DNA of 9,239 bases, taken from Acidobacteriota bacterium. Its GTDB lineage: Bacteria > Acidobacteriota > Terriglobia > Bryobacterales > Bryobacteraceae. The notes below the pieces were generated by a model that was not told the origin of the DNA, ran no database searches, and saw only the letters and a program-made list of their open reading frames with translations. Positions within the stretch are counted from its first letter, which is position 1, and each line of letters opens with the position of its first letter. Below are positions 1 to 6,529 of this stretch, in pieces. The stretch spans positions 1 to 9,239 of the forward strand of contig CANIFK010000161.1 of NCBI GenBank assembly GCA_947466555.1, written 5' to 3'. Made by a program: the position numbers and the translations under genes.

Positions 1-685
1 AATCCTCTTTTTCGAATGGATGCCCGGCGGCACGTGGATCCGTGCGCTGGACCTTCTGTGGTTCGCCCTCGCCGTGCCCGCGTCTGCCCTCGCCTTGGCT
101 GGTCCAGTTGAGCGACATCCACCTCGGTTCGTTCTCCTCCCAAACGCAACTGCGCCGATTGGTTGATCAGGCCGAACTCGCCCGCCTCCGTCCGATGGCC
201 GGGATCTACGGGTGCCTAGGGAACCACGAATTCCTCGTGACATGCGATTTCTGCGATCGCAATCGGCAACGCTCCGCTTCGGCCAGAGCAAGTGGAACAT
301 CGCTGGTGACTACTACCAACGTCTGGCCAGCCCCTATCTGGAGGGCGCAGAGAGTATGGTGCGACAACCACTTTCTTCCCAACGCCCCAACGTATTTCCC
401 ATAGCCGTGCAACAGAACTGGGACGCGGTCCTGTCGGGGAACACGCACAGAAGGCAGATCACGCTGGAGCACCTGAATTCCCGGCTGGACCCGGCTCGCA
501 TCTACATACCGTGCACGCATGGCAAGTACACGCAAAGCAATTCCTCCCTGTTCGCCACAAGCGGAGTTGGCACAGTGGGAGTAACGGCACGTTCGGGAGC
601 CAATCCGGAAGTGGTCTCCATCGGGCTCGTAAACCGCGCATCCTGGAAAGCGCTTACACACCTGTTTTCAGGCCTCTCCAGATAG
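1..685 (+). pseudogene. Metallophosphoesterase pseudogene (calcineurin-like family), 5' end outside window
   Basis: Three fragments in two frames line up, in order, with membrane-anchored metallophosphoesterases. Positions 2 to about 100 encode a hydrophobic membrane segment (FEWMPGG then DLLWFALAVPASALALA). After a change of frame, about 103-240 encode QLSDIHLG (motif at 111-128) and IYGCLGNHE (GNHE at 219-230). After a second change near 232-242 the original frame returns and runs to the TAG at 683-685, ending with a GVGTVGV...GANPEVVSIGL tail typical of the family. About 60 codons between membrane segment and SDIHLG, and roughly 25-35 codons carrying the usual GD metal motif, appear to be missing: VDQAE runs straight into LARLRP. 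The expected SHNP motif reads SQRP (377-388) and the expected GHTHGG reads GNTHRR (from 437). The active site is therefore destroyed and the gene is dead, not a product of sequencing error. Deletion sizes come from remembered family members, not an alignment. Confidence 0.85.
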
Positions 686-735
686 TTGCCCAGCTTCGCG
701 CGCAAAGTGCTACTGTGTAGACGGAGCCAGGATAC

Positions 736-1500
736 ATGGCCGAGTTTTCCGAAGCATATTTCGCGCGGATGGCGGAGCTGGAAGACAAGCACCCCTGGAC
801 GCGTCATATGCGTCAAGTGACGTTGGACCTGCTGACACGCGCAGGTGGCGATGCCTGCAAACGGCGCCTGGACGTCGGCTGCGGAACTGGACTGTTTCTT
901 GAAAACTGGCGCAGGCGCGGCCATGCGGAACGATTGACGGGCGTCGACTTCGCTTCTGCGGCTCTGGACTTCGCCCGTTCGCGAACGGAGGCCGAATGGA
1001 TCACCGCAAGCGCCGCCTCGTTGCCACTGCGAACTGGTTCCTTCGATGCGCTGCATTCGGCTGACGTTCTGCAACATCTGGGGATACGCGAAGTCGGATG
1101 CGCGTTCGATGAGTTTGCCCGCGTGCTCAGACCGGGGGGATTGTTGGCGTTACGGCTGCGCGGCCCGCGATGGCTGACGGGCATACCTGACAAAGACTTC
1201 GCTGTCACCTTCACACCCGCTTTGGTTCGGCAATACTTGGAACGTAGCCACTTTCGCGTTGGCTATTTATCCTTGGTAAATACACTGCCTTCCCTGGTGG
1301 CCGAATTGCGCGAGCGAATGGCGCCAGCGCGCGCGGGTAGCCATGCACCAGTGAAGGGCATTACCTGCCACGCGCAGGGAGATCCGCGGTCCGCCGGCTT
1401 GGCGCTGTATCTGCGCATGGAACGCGTCTGGTCCTACACGCTGGGCCTGCCGTTGCCCTTCGGGCACACGATCATTTGCATCGCGAAGAAACTGGGCTGA
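736..1500 (+). CDS. Class I SAM-dependent methyltransferase
   Basis: A 254-residue cytoplasmic methyltransferase of the Methyltransf_11/25 type. Motif I is LDVGCGTGLF at residues 45-54. The acidic residue ending strand 2, which should bind the SAM ribose, is D71 in LTGVD. Motif SFDALHSADVLQHL (102-115) matches motif II and LRPGGLLALRL (131-141) matches motif III. The C-terminal third (about 155-254) is probably the substrate side and names no substrate. The ATG at 736 is the first start after an in-frame TAG at 718-720, and CGGAG (722-726) and AGGA (729-732) precede it. It lies 50 bases after a dead phosphoesterase gene and may once have been cotranscribed with it. Its stop is 4 bases from the end of the opposing barrel gene. 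The substrate could be a small molecule, quinone, lipid or sugar; the sequence does not decide. Confidence 0.88.
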   Translation: MAEFSEAYFARMAELEDKHPWTRHMRQVTLDLLTRAGGDACKRRLDVGCGTGLFLENWRRRGHAERLTGVDFASAALDFARSRTEAEWITASAASLPLRTGSFDALHSADVLQHLGIREVGCAFDEFARVLRPGGLLALRLRGPRWLTGIPDKDFAVTFTPALVRQYLERSHFRVGYLSLVNTLPSLVAELRERMAPARAGSHAPVKGITCHAQGDPRSAGLALYLRMERVWSYTLGLPLPFGHTIICIAKKLG

Positions 1501-1504
1501 GCCG

Positions 1505-3469
1505 TCAGCGGCCCGTGGGTTGAAATCGAACGCGCAGCCAAACCTGCATGCCCATCGGGTGGGTGCCGTAGATCGGTGAAAGGTTCGCCGGGACCTGATA
1601 CACCTGCAGTTGCCCGCCCAGGGCGGGACGCAGAAAGCTACCCACTTTGGGAAGTTCATACGAATACCCGGCGGTGTATGCCTTGATCCGCGTATAACGG
1701 TACTCCTCCAACAGCCGCACGTAGGGAGCCTCTTCAAACAGCAGCAGCGAATCCTTATCGGTCAATTCCGCACGGCCCCAAACCCAGTGTTTGTCTTTAA
1801 AGAACACGGTGGTTTCGGCGGTGTAGGAGTTGAAGATCTGCCCCTGCACGCGAGACGGCACCAACACGATGTGCTCGCGTTGCCCGTCGGGCTTCTTCGG
1901 TGGCGCCGACTGCAGAATGGAGAGCAACTCGCCGTTCGGTTTCTGCGTGTACGCCAGATCGTGATTGCGGCCCCATATGAGCGTTGTGGCCCAGTGGCCG
2001 CGCGCCGTTGGCAACACGTAGGTGGCCGAGGAGGTCTGCCGGAAGGCGTCGCGATCGGGGTGGGTGGCCTCGCGATTGTTGATGCGCCCGATTGAATATT
2101 GCATCGCCCAGCGCGAGGTGGGAGTAACGGTAATGCGGGACGCAAACGAATCGATGGGCCCGAGTTCGATGCCCCAGCGCTTTTCATCCGGCTCGCGGCC
2201 GTGAAACCCACTCGCCTCCAGCGTCACCCAGCGATGCGTCACGCCCAACGTCGCCACGTTGGAGGAAATGTGCGTCGAATCCTGATAGTGGTGGGAGATC
2301 ACCGCTATCGGATTTTCCGATGTCGAGATGCGATGGGGGTATGCCGTCGGCCCCAGCGCCGGATCGCCGCGTAGTCCCGCGTAGATGTTCAGCGTTGTGT
2401 TTTCGCCCAGGCGATATTGATACGAAGCGCCCAGTTCCTTTACGAAATCATGCGGGTGCTGGCCGTTCAAAATCGGAATATTCTTCCACGTCTCGCCGGA
2501 CTGCAACAGTAGCGGAAAGCGGCCATTGGTCACGGTCAACGGCTCTATGGAAAACATCGTGCGAACCGTAAAGATGCCCCCCGCCAACCGGCGGCTCGCC
2601 ATCGGCATCACCCATCCGGCGCCGAAGGTTTTATCGCGTCCGCGCGGCCCGCCCTGATTGGTGTAGATGCCCCACAGCGTACCGTTGAACATCAGGTTCC
2701 AATTGCCGATCTGTTTATGCAACATCTGCATCGGACGAGCGCCCGGCGCCTGGCTGGTGCCGCTGACGAACATCCCAGCGAACGCCGCGGAACTCGCCGT
2801 CATCCCCGCGGTCATCGTGCCGTCCATGGCGGCAAGTTTCACTTCGCTCAACGGGATGCCCGCGAAGATCCCCTCCCCCGCCTGCCAGCCGTCATAACAA
2901 TCGCCGCAAACGCCTTTTGACTCGGGCTTCTTCCCGTTCTTCGCCGGGGCCGTGGATTTCGCCAAATCACTCCCGCACGGACACTCCGCTTCCAACGCGC
3001 ACTGGCCGCAACCGCCCTTCACGCAACACAAAAACCGCTTCTCCGACACCAGCGTTTTCTTCGCGGCCAGCAGCGCACTTAGACCCTCTTTCAACTCCGG
3101 CGGCAACTCACCGGTCCCCGGCATGGCCTGCTTTTCAGCCGGAAGCAGTTTCACATTTTCGGCCTTGATACCGGGCAGCGATCCCCGGCCGCTCTTCCAA
3201 CCCGCCATGCACTCGCCGCACGCACCCAGCCCGCGCATCACGTTCGCCGCGCACGCACACGATCCGTTCTTGCGCATGCACAAGTCGCAGCTCGGTTTAA
3301 CGCAACAGGCGTACCGGCCCTTGGCCTGCAATGTCTTCTTGGCCGCCGCCAGTTTGGACTGGGCCAGCTTCAGATCCTTGTCCGCTTTGGTAGGCGTCGT
3401 GTTTTTCCGCCCGCCTTCATGGGCCAGCAGCAGGCTGGCGGTCAGTAACAGTGTCCACGCAAACCGCAT
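1505..3469 (-). CDS. Outer-membrane beta-barrel protein with two N-terminal eight-cysteine repeats, probably metal-related
   Basis: A 654-residue exported protein with no symbol I recognise. Residues 1-16 are a signal peptide; cleavage after LLLA would leave His17 at the mature N-terminus (HEGG). Two homologous repeats follow, about residues 42-110 and 135-213. Each has the pattern CC-x4-C-x2-C-x(5-6)-C-x-C, then a spacer, C-x2-C and x3-W (C55, 56, 61, 64, 71, 73, 84, 87 and C148, 149, 154, 157, 163, 165, 188, 191). No cysteine occurs after residue 191. A Met-bearing linker follows (M215, M219, M223, M233). From about residue 245 to the end, alternating polar/aromatic strands look like an outer-membrane barrel, ending MQVWLRVRF plus a short tail. 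Conserved-looking motifs are GQHPHDF (336-342) and HHYQDSTH (393-400). I recall similar barrels in acidobacteria near heavy-metal genes, so copper or another soft metal is the inferred ligand. It is the last gene of the minus-strand operon, starting 2 bases after the preceding stop, with an AGTAGGT-like ribosome site. Confidence 0.75.
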   Translation of the reverse strand: MRFAWTLLLTASLLLAHEGGRKNTTPTKADKDLKLAQSKLAAAKKTLQAKGRYACCVKPSCDLCMRKNGSCACAANVMRGLGACGECMAGWKSGRGSLPGIKAENVKLLPAEKQAMPGTGELPPELKEGLSALLAAKKTLVSEKRFLCCVKGGCGQCALEAECPCGSDLAKSTAPAKNGKKPESKGVCGDCYDGWQAGEGIFAGIPLSEVKLAAMDGTMTAGMTASSAAFAGMFVSGTSQAPGARPMQMLHKQIGNWNLMFNGTLWGIYTNQGGPRGRDKTFGAGWVMPMASRRLAGGIFTVRTMFSIEPLTVTNGRFPLLLQSGETWKNIPILNGQHPHDFVKELGASYQYRLGENTTLNIYAGLRGDPALGPTAYPHRISTSENPIAVISHHYQDSTHISSNVATLGVTHRWVTLEASGFHGREPDEKRWGIELGPIDSFASRITVTPTSRWAMQYSIGRINNREATHPDRDAFRQTSSATYVLPTARGHWATTLIWGRNHDLAYTQKPNGELLSILQSAPPKKPDGQREHIVLVPSRVQGQIFNSYTAETTVFFKDKHWVWGRAELTDKDSLLLFEEAPYVRLLEEYRYTRIKAYTAGYSYELPKVGSFLRPALGGQLQVYQVPANLSPIYGTHPMGMQVWLRVRFQPTGR

Positions 3470-3471
3470 AC

Positions 3472-4620
3472 CTACTTACCGCCGGCCGCCACCGTGAATG
3501 GCCCCGTCTCCACCACACCGCCCCGTTGCAACTGCACCCAGCCCCGGTAACGCCCGGGCTTTGGAAAACGGGCGAGAAACGCAAGGTGCCCATCTTTTCC
3601 AGCCTTGGGGTCCAGCTCATCCGGATGCGAATGGACGAACGTTTCTCCGTCTTCATTCACCAGGATCAGATGGCCCAACGCGCCTAGATACGGCTGCAAA
3701 TCGTTCACCAGCGCACCCGTCTTCGCATCACGCACCAGGCAAGCCAGCCGCAACGTCTTGCCCGCCGCGAACTCCGTTTGCGCGAAAGCCACACGGACGG
3801 AACCGGAAGCAGTCTCCCCGGTCAGCTTCTCGGCGGCAATCACAAACCGGTCGGCCTTCTTTCCACCGACCTTCAACCGAACCGGGATCACCTGCCCGCC
3901 GGCGCCCTTGGGCGCGACATCCACAAACAGCGTGTATTCACCGGCCTGCGGGAACGTGTAGCGGAGACGAAAACCGCCATCGGCGGCCATCTCCGGATGT
4001 TCGTGGGCGAAGACGCCCAGATCCTCCCGGACCACGATCAGGTGCATGGGCCGCTCATGTTGCACGTCGAACTCGCGAACCCGCGCGTTGTTCTGCGCGC
4101 GAGAAAACACGGCGATGTCGAGGTCCACAGCCTCACCCGCCTTCGGGCTTTTTGGCGTCGGACGAACTTCGGCGTAGAAGGGCCGCGGCTTCGATTTCCG
4201 GTTCTTCGCCGCTACCGCGTCGCCCACTTGCAGAGGAAACTGCACGTTAAACTCCACGCCGCCGGGAGGCGTAATAAACAGCTGCAACCGGTACTCACCG
4301 CCGTGCGGAAACATCGGATGCACGCCATACTCTCCGGGCACGCCTTCCGGGTGCGCGCTCTCGGTCATCTTCGCCATACCGGGCATCGTCGGCATGTCGA
4401 TCACGCTCCGCGCCAGCGCCCGAATCACCGGCGCAGCGCCCATTACGGCATCCACCTGTGTGGCATCCACCACACGGTATTCAATCTGCATCTCTTCCTG
4501 AGCAGCCAGGCCATCGGCCGGCAGTCGCAAGCTGACTTGATATTTTCCAGCTCGCACCGGGGGCAATTCGACCTGCCCCCAGACCACGCCCGCCAACAAC
4601 AGGAGAGTTGTCAATCGCAT
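3472..4620 (-). CDS. Secreted His/Met-rich protein with YtkA-like immunoglobulin-fold domains, putative metal-binding
   Basis: A 382-residue protein with a signal peptide (MRLTTLLLLAGVVWG, probable cleavage near residue 15), so it should act in the periplasm. It appears to contain three beta-sandwich units. Unit 1 (about 25-133) holds DMPTMPGMAKM (75-85), then H90 and HPMFPHGG (101-108), much like the Met-rich loop of YtkA/FixH-like domains. Units 2 (about 147-253) and 3 (about 255-378) each carry a similar block: HLIVV...VFAHEHP (H193, H206, H208), then a GEYTLFVDV strand; and GHLILV...FVHSHP (H317, H330, H332), then a GRYRGWVQL strand. The repeated H-x-HP motifs and Met cluster suggest Cu(I)/Cu(II) binding, which is inference. 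The ATG overlaps the stop of the propeller gene as TAATG, and GGTGA (4625-4629) precedes it. The next gene starts 2 bases after its stop. It could also be a purely structural adhesin-like protein. Confidence 0.72.
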   Translation of the reverse strand: MRLTTLLLLAGVVWGQVELPPVRAGKYQVSLRLPADGLAAQEEMQIEYRVVDATQVDAVMGAAPVIRALARSVIDMPTMPGMAKMTESAHPEGVPGEYGVHPMFPHGGEYRLQLFITPPGGVEFNVQFPLQVGDAVAAKNRKSKPRPFYAEVRPTPKSPKAGEAVDLDIAVFSRAQNNARVREFDVQHERPMHLIVVREDLGVFAHEHPEMAADGGFRLRYTFPQAGEYTLFVDVAPKGAGGQVIPVRLKVGGKKADRFVIAAEKLTGETASGSVRVAFAQTEFAAGKTLRLACLVRDAKTGALVNDLQPYLGALGHLILVNEDGETFVHSHPDELDPKAGKDGHLAFLARFPKPGRYRGWVQLQRGGVVETGPFTVAAGGK

Positions 4621-4622
4621 TA
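4618..4622 (-). other. TAATG stop/start overlap (translational coupling)
   Basis: On the minus strand the TAA stop of the propeller gene and the ATG of the YtkA-like gene share one base, read as TAATG. A GGTGA ribosome site lies just upstream inside the end of the propeller gene. Such overlaps normally mean the second gene is translated by ribosomes finishing the first, which ties the two products together in amount. Confidence 0.85.
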
Positions 4623-6467
4623 TTTCACCGCCACTAACCCCGGGTTGCTCCGCTGCCGGTTCACGCTGATCACCAGCTCCAACGCCGTTCCCGTCGCCGC
4701 ATCCGCCGGCACTTGCACGTTCGCCTGCGCCAGGCCAACGAATCCGGGCGTCAGTCCCAGGAACAGCAGCGGCACTTCGCGGCCACCGATAGTCGCCGTC
4801 GAATCCAATGCGGCCCGATACAAAGTCGTCAACGGGGCCGCCCGGCCGGCGGTCAGGTCACCGTCTAGTGGCCCGATCCCAGTCAGATACACCGTCATCA
4901 CCCGGCCGCGCGTTTCGGCGTTTGCTTCTGTGTTCAGCGTGCCGTCCTGGTTGATCGCCACGGCGCGCGTGCTGCCGGCAATCATGAAGATCCCCGGCGC
5001 GGCGGCGCCAATGTTCACGGCTTCTTCGGAACTCGCGCCTTGCGCGGTGGCCACGCGGATCTTCGCCTCGCCCTCCCGCAAATCATAGGGCAGTTGGGCG
5101 TTGATCTGATTGGGCGAAATGAATACCAGCGGCATGCGCGTGCCATTAATGGTGACCGACGTTCCGGCCATCTCCGTGGGCAGCGGCAACTCACTCGCCT
5201 GCGTCAGCCCGGTCGCGAAGTTGATACCGAAAATCGAAATCAGAGCGCCTGGTGCCAGCGGCACCGGAGCGGGTAGAAAGCTGGCCGCGTTGACAACGCC
5301 GCCCGGCGAGATAGCCGGCCGAATGGCGAAGCTCACTTTGCGAATCAGGTAGTTCTGCCAGTCGGCGATGATAACGTCGCCATTGTTGTCCACCGCCACG
5401 GACGACGGATAGTTCAGCGGACTCTGTGTCGCCGGAATACCTTCCGCGCCGCGCCCGATTTGGCCGTTGCCGGCGATGGTCGTGATCGTCCCATCCGGCG
5501 CCACACGGCGCACGCGATGGTTCCCCATGTCGGCGATGTAGATGTTGCCCGCCGCATCGACGGCGGTGGCGTTGGGCTGGCTGAGCTGGGCCGCGGTAGC
5601 TCGTCCACCGTCTCCGCTAAACCCAGGCGTACCCGTTCCCGCCACGGTGGAGATCGCACCGTTCGGCGCAATGCGCCGCACACGATGGCTACCCTGTTCG
5701 GTGACCAGAAGATTTCCGGCACGATCAAAGGTCAGGTGAGATGGGATCGAAAGCGAACTGCGCGTCGCGTCCGGACCATCCGCTCCGTTGCCCGGCAGGC
5801 CGGTGCCCGCGATCGCCTGCAAACGGCCGTCCGCGTTCATCCGGGCGATCCGGTTGGAGTGCAGTTCGGCGAAGTATATCCGTCCTTCGCTGTCGGCCGC
5901 GATCGAGCTCGGCCAGTCCAGCGGCGAAAGCGTAGCGGGAATATTCGGCGCAAAAAACGAATGCAAATTACTGCCGATCACCGTCGTGATCGTGCCGTTG
6001 GGGGCCACCTGGCGGATCCGATTGTTCTTCTCATCGCAAATCAGAATGGCCCCGTTGGGGAGCACAATCGCATGCGAGGGGCCGTACAGTTTCGCCGCTG
6101 CTGCAGAACCGCCGTCGCCCGCCTCCGCGCCACCGCCCAGCGGGGAACAGCGACTGGTATCGATGGACGGCCGCTGCCCGCTGCCGGCCACAGTAGTGAT
6201 CACTCCATCCGGCGCAATGCGCCGCACGCGATTGGCGTTGGTATCGGCGATGTAGATATTCCCCGCCCGATCGACCGAGATGTGATTCATCTCCTCGAAA
6301 CGTGCCGGGTCGCACTCATTCTGCAAACCCGCCAGCGTGAGAGAAGCCAGCGTCGCCTGCCCCCCATCGCCGCCGAAGCCGCGGGTTGTTCCCGCGATCG
6401 TAGTAATGATTCCTGTTTGCCCGAAAACGGGGAAAAGGAGAAGGGCGAAAATTGCTGGAAGACGCAT
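4620..6467 (-). CDS. Secreted NHL-repeat beta-propeller with C-terminal TIGR03437-type domain
   Basis: A 615-residue exported protein. The signal peptide is MRLPAIFALLLFPVFGQ (1-17). Six propeller repeats start near residues 62, 132, 188, 244, 300 and 356. Each has the form xxVDxxGNIYIADxxNxRVRRIAPDGxITTVAG; the sixth stops after LIRKV (378). The missing last strand is probably supplied by the N-terminal GIITTIAGT (19-27), closing a six-bladed ring. Residues 391-615 begin VVNAASF and continue with PGALISIFG, INAQLPY and VYLTGIGP, which reads like the TIGR03437 C-terminal domain common in Solibacter-type acidobacteria; its function is unknown. NHL propellers usually bind proteins, polysaccharides or other ligands rather than catalyse reactions. 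It is first in the three-gene operon. There is no in-frame start between the ATG and an upstream TAA, and no clear Shine-Dalgarno sequence; a terminator-like hairpin ends 3 bases before the ATG. The ligand is unknown. Confidence 0.88.
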   Translation of the reverse strand: MRLPAIFALLLFPVFGQTGIITTIAGTTRGFGGDGGQATLASLTLAGLQNECDPARFEEMNHISVDRAGNIYIADTNANRVRRIAPDGVITTVAGSGQRPSIDTSRCSPLGGGAEAGDGGSAAAAKLYGPSHAIVLPNGAILICDEKNNRIRQVAPNGTITTVIGSNLHSFFAPNIPATLSPLDWPSSIAADSEGRIYFAELHSNRIARMNADGRLQAIAGTGLPGNGADGPDATRSSLSIPSHLTFDRAGNLLVTEQGSHRVRRIAPNGAISTVAGTGTPGFSGDGGRATAAQLSQPNATAVDAAGNIYIADMGNHRVRRVAPDGTITTIAGNGQIGRGAEGIPATQSPLNYPSSVAVDNNGDVIIADWQNYLIRKVSFAIRPAISPGGVVNAASFLPAPVPLAPGALISIFGINFATGLTQASELPLPTEMAGTSVTINGTRMPLVFISPNQINAQLPYDLREGEAKIRVATAQGASSEEAVNIGAAAPGIFMIAGSTRAVAINQDGTLNTEANAETRGRVMTVYLTGIGPLDGDLTAGRAAPLTTLYRAALDSTATIGGREVPLLFLGLTPGFVGLAQANVQVPADAATGTALELVISVNRQRSNPGLVAVK

Positions 6468-6469
6468 GG

Positions 6470-6499
6470 AAAAACGTTCGGCGTAAGCACAACCGAACG
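6470..6499 (-). terminator. Terminator-like hairpin just before the propeller gene start
   Basis: Read on the minus strand, CGTTCGG (6499-6493), an 11-base loop and CCGAACG (6481-6475) form a perfect 7-bp stem followed at once by TTTTT (6474-6470), then CC and the ATG. This is the layout of an intrinsic terminator, with a short stem and short U-tract. It could end the glycosyltransferase transcript, act as an attenuator for the operon, or block the start codon. The fold was done by eye, without an energy calculation. Confidence 0.5.
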
Positions 6500-6519
6500 A
6501 TTCGTATTGTACCGCTTAC
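6483..6519 (-). promoter_or_regulatory. Alternative stem-loop (possible anti-terminator) with a TACAAT -10-like box
   Basis: On the minus strand GTAAGC (6519-6514) can pair with GCTTAC (6488-6483), and inside it ACAA (6510-6507) with TTGT (6492-6489) and CGAA (6504-6501) with TTCG (6497-6494): 14 pairs broken by small bulges. It uses bases of the terminator-like stem and its loop, so the two folds exclude each other. TACAAT (6511-6506) resembles a -10 box, but I see no good -35 hexamer 16-18 bases upstream. Role uncertain; it may be chance. Confidence 0.3.
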
Positions 6520-6529
6520 ACTCGGGAAC

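Noticed and set aside
502..1077. Minus-strand open frame of 191 codons spanning the pseudogene end and the methyltransferase start.
   Set aside because: It has no recognisable motif and overlaps a clear methyltransferase on the other strand.
1496..1509. Small hairpin (GCTGA-GCCG-TCAGC) across the 4-base gap between the convergent methyltransferase and barrel genes, as a two-way terminator.
   Set aside because: The stem is only 5 bp and neither side has a proper U-tract; the symmetry follows in part from the two TGA stop codons lying in it.
3778..5088. Long open frame of 436 codons on the plus strand, opposite the YtkA-like and propeller genes.
   Set aside because: It has no recognisable domain, is Arg/His-rich as antisense frames of GC-rich genes tend to be, and lies entirely opposite two well-supported genes.
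5334..6284. Repeated DNA blocks of about 168 bases as a mobile or tandem DNA repeat.
   Set aside because: Similarity is at the protein level, diverged in DNA, and is fully explained by NHL propeller blades.
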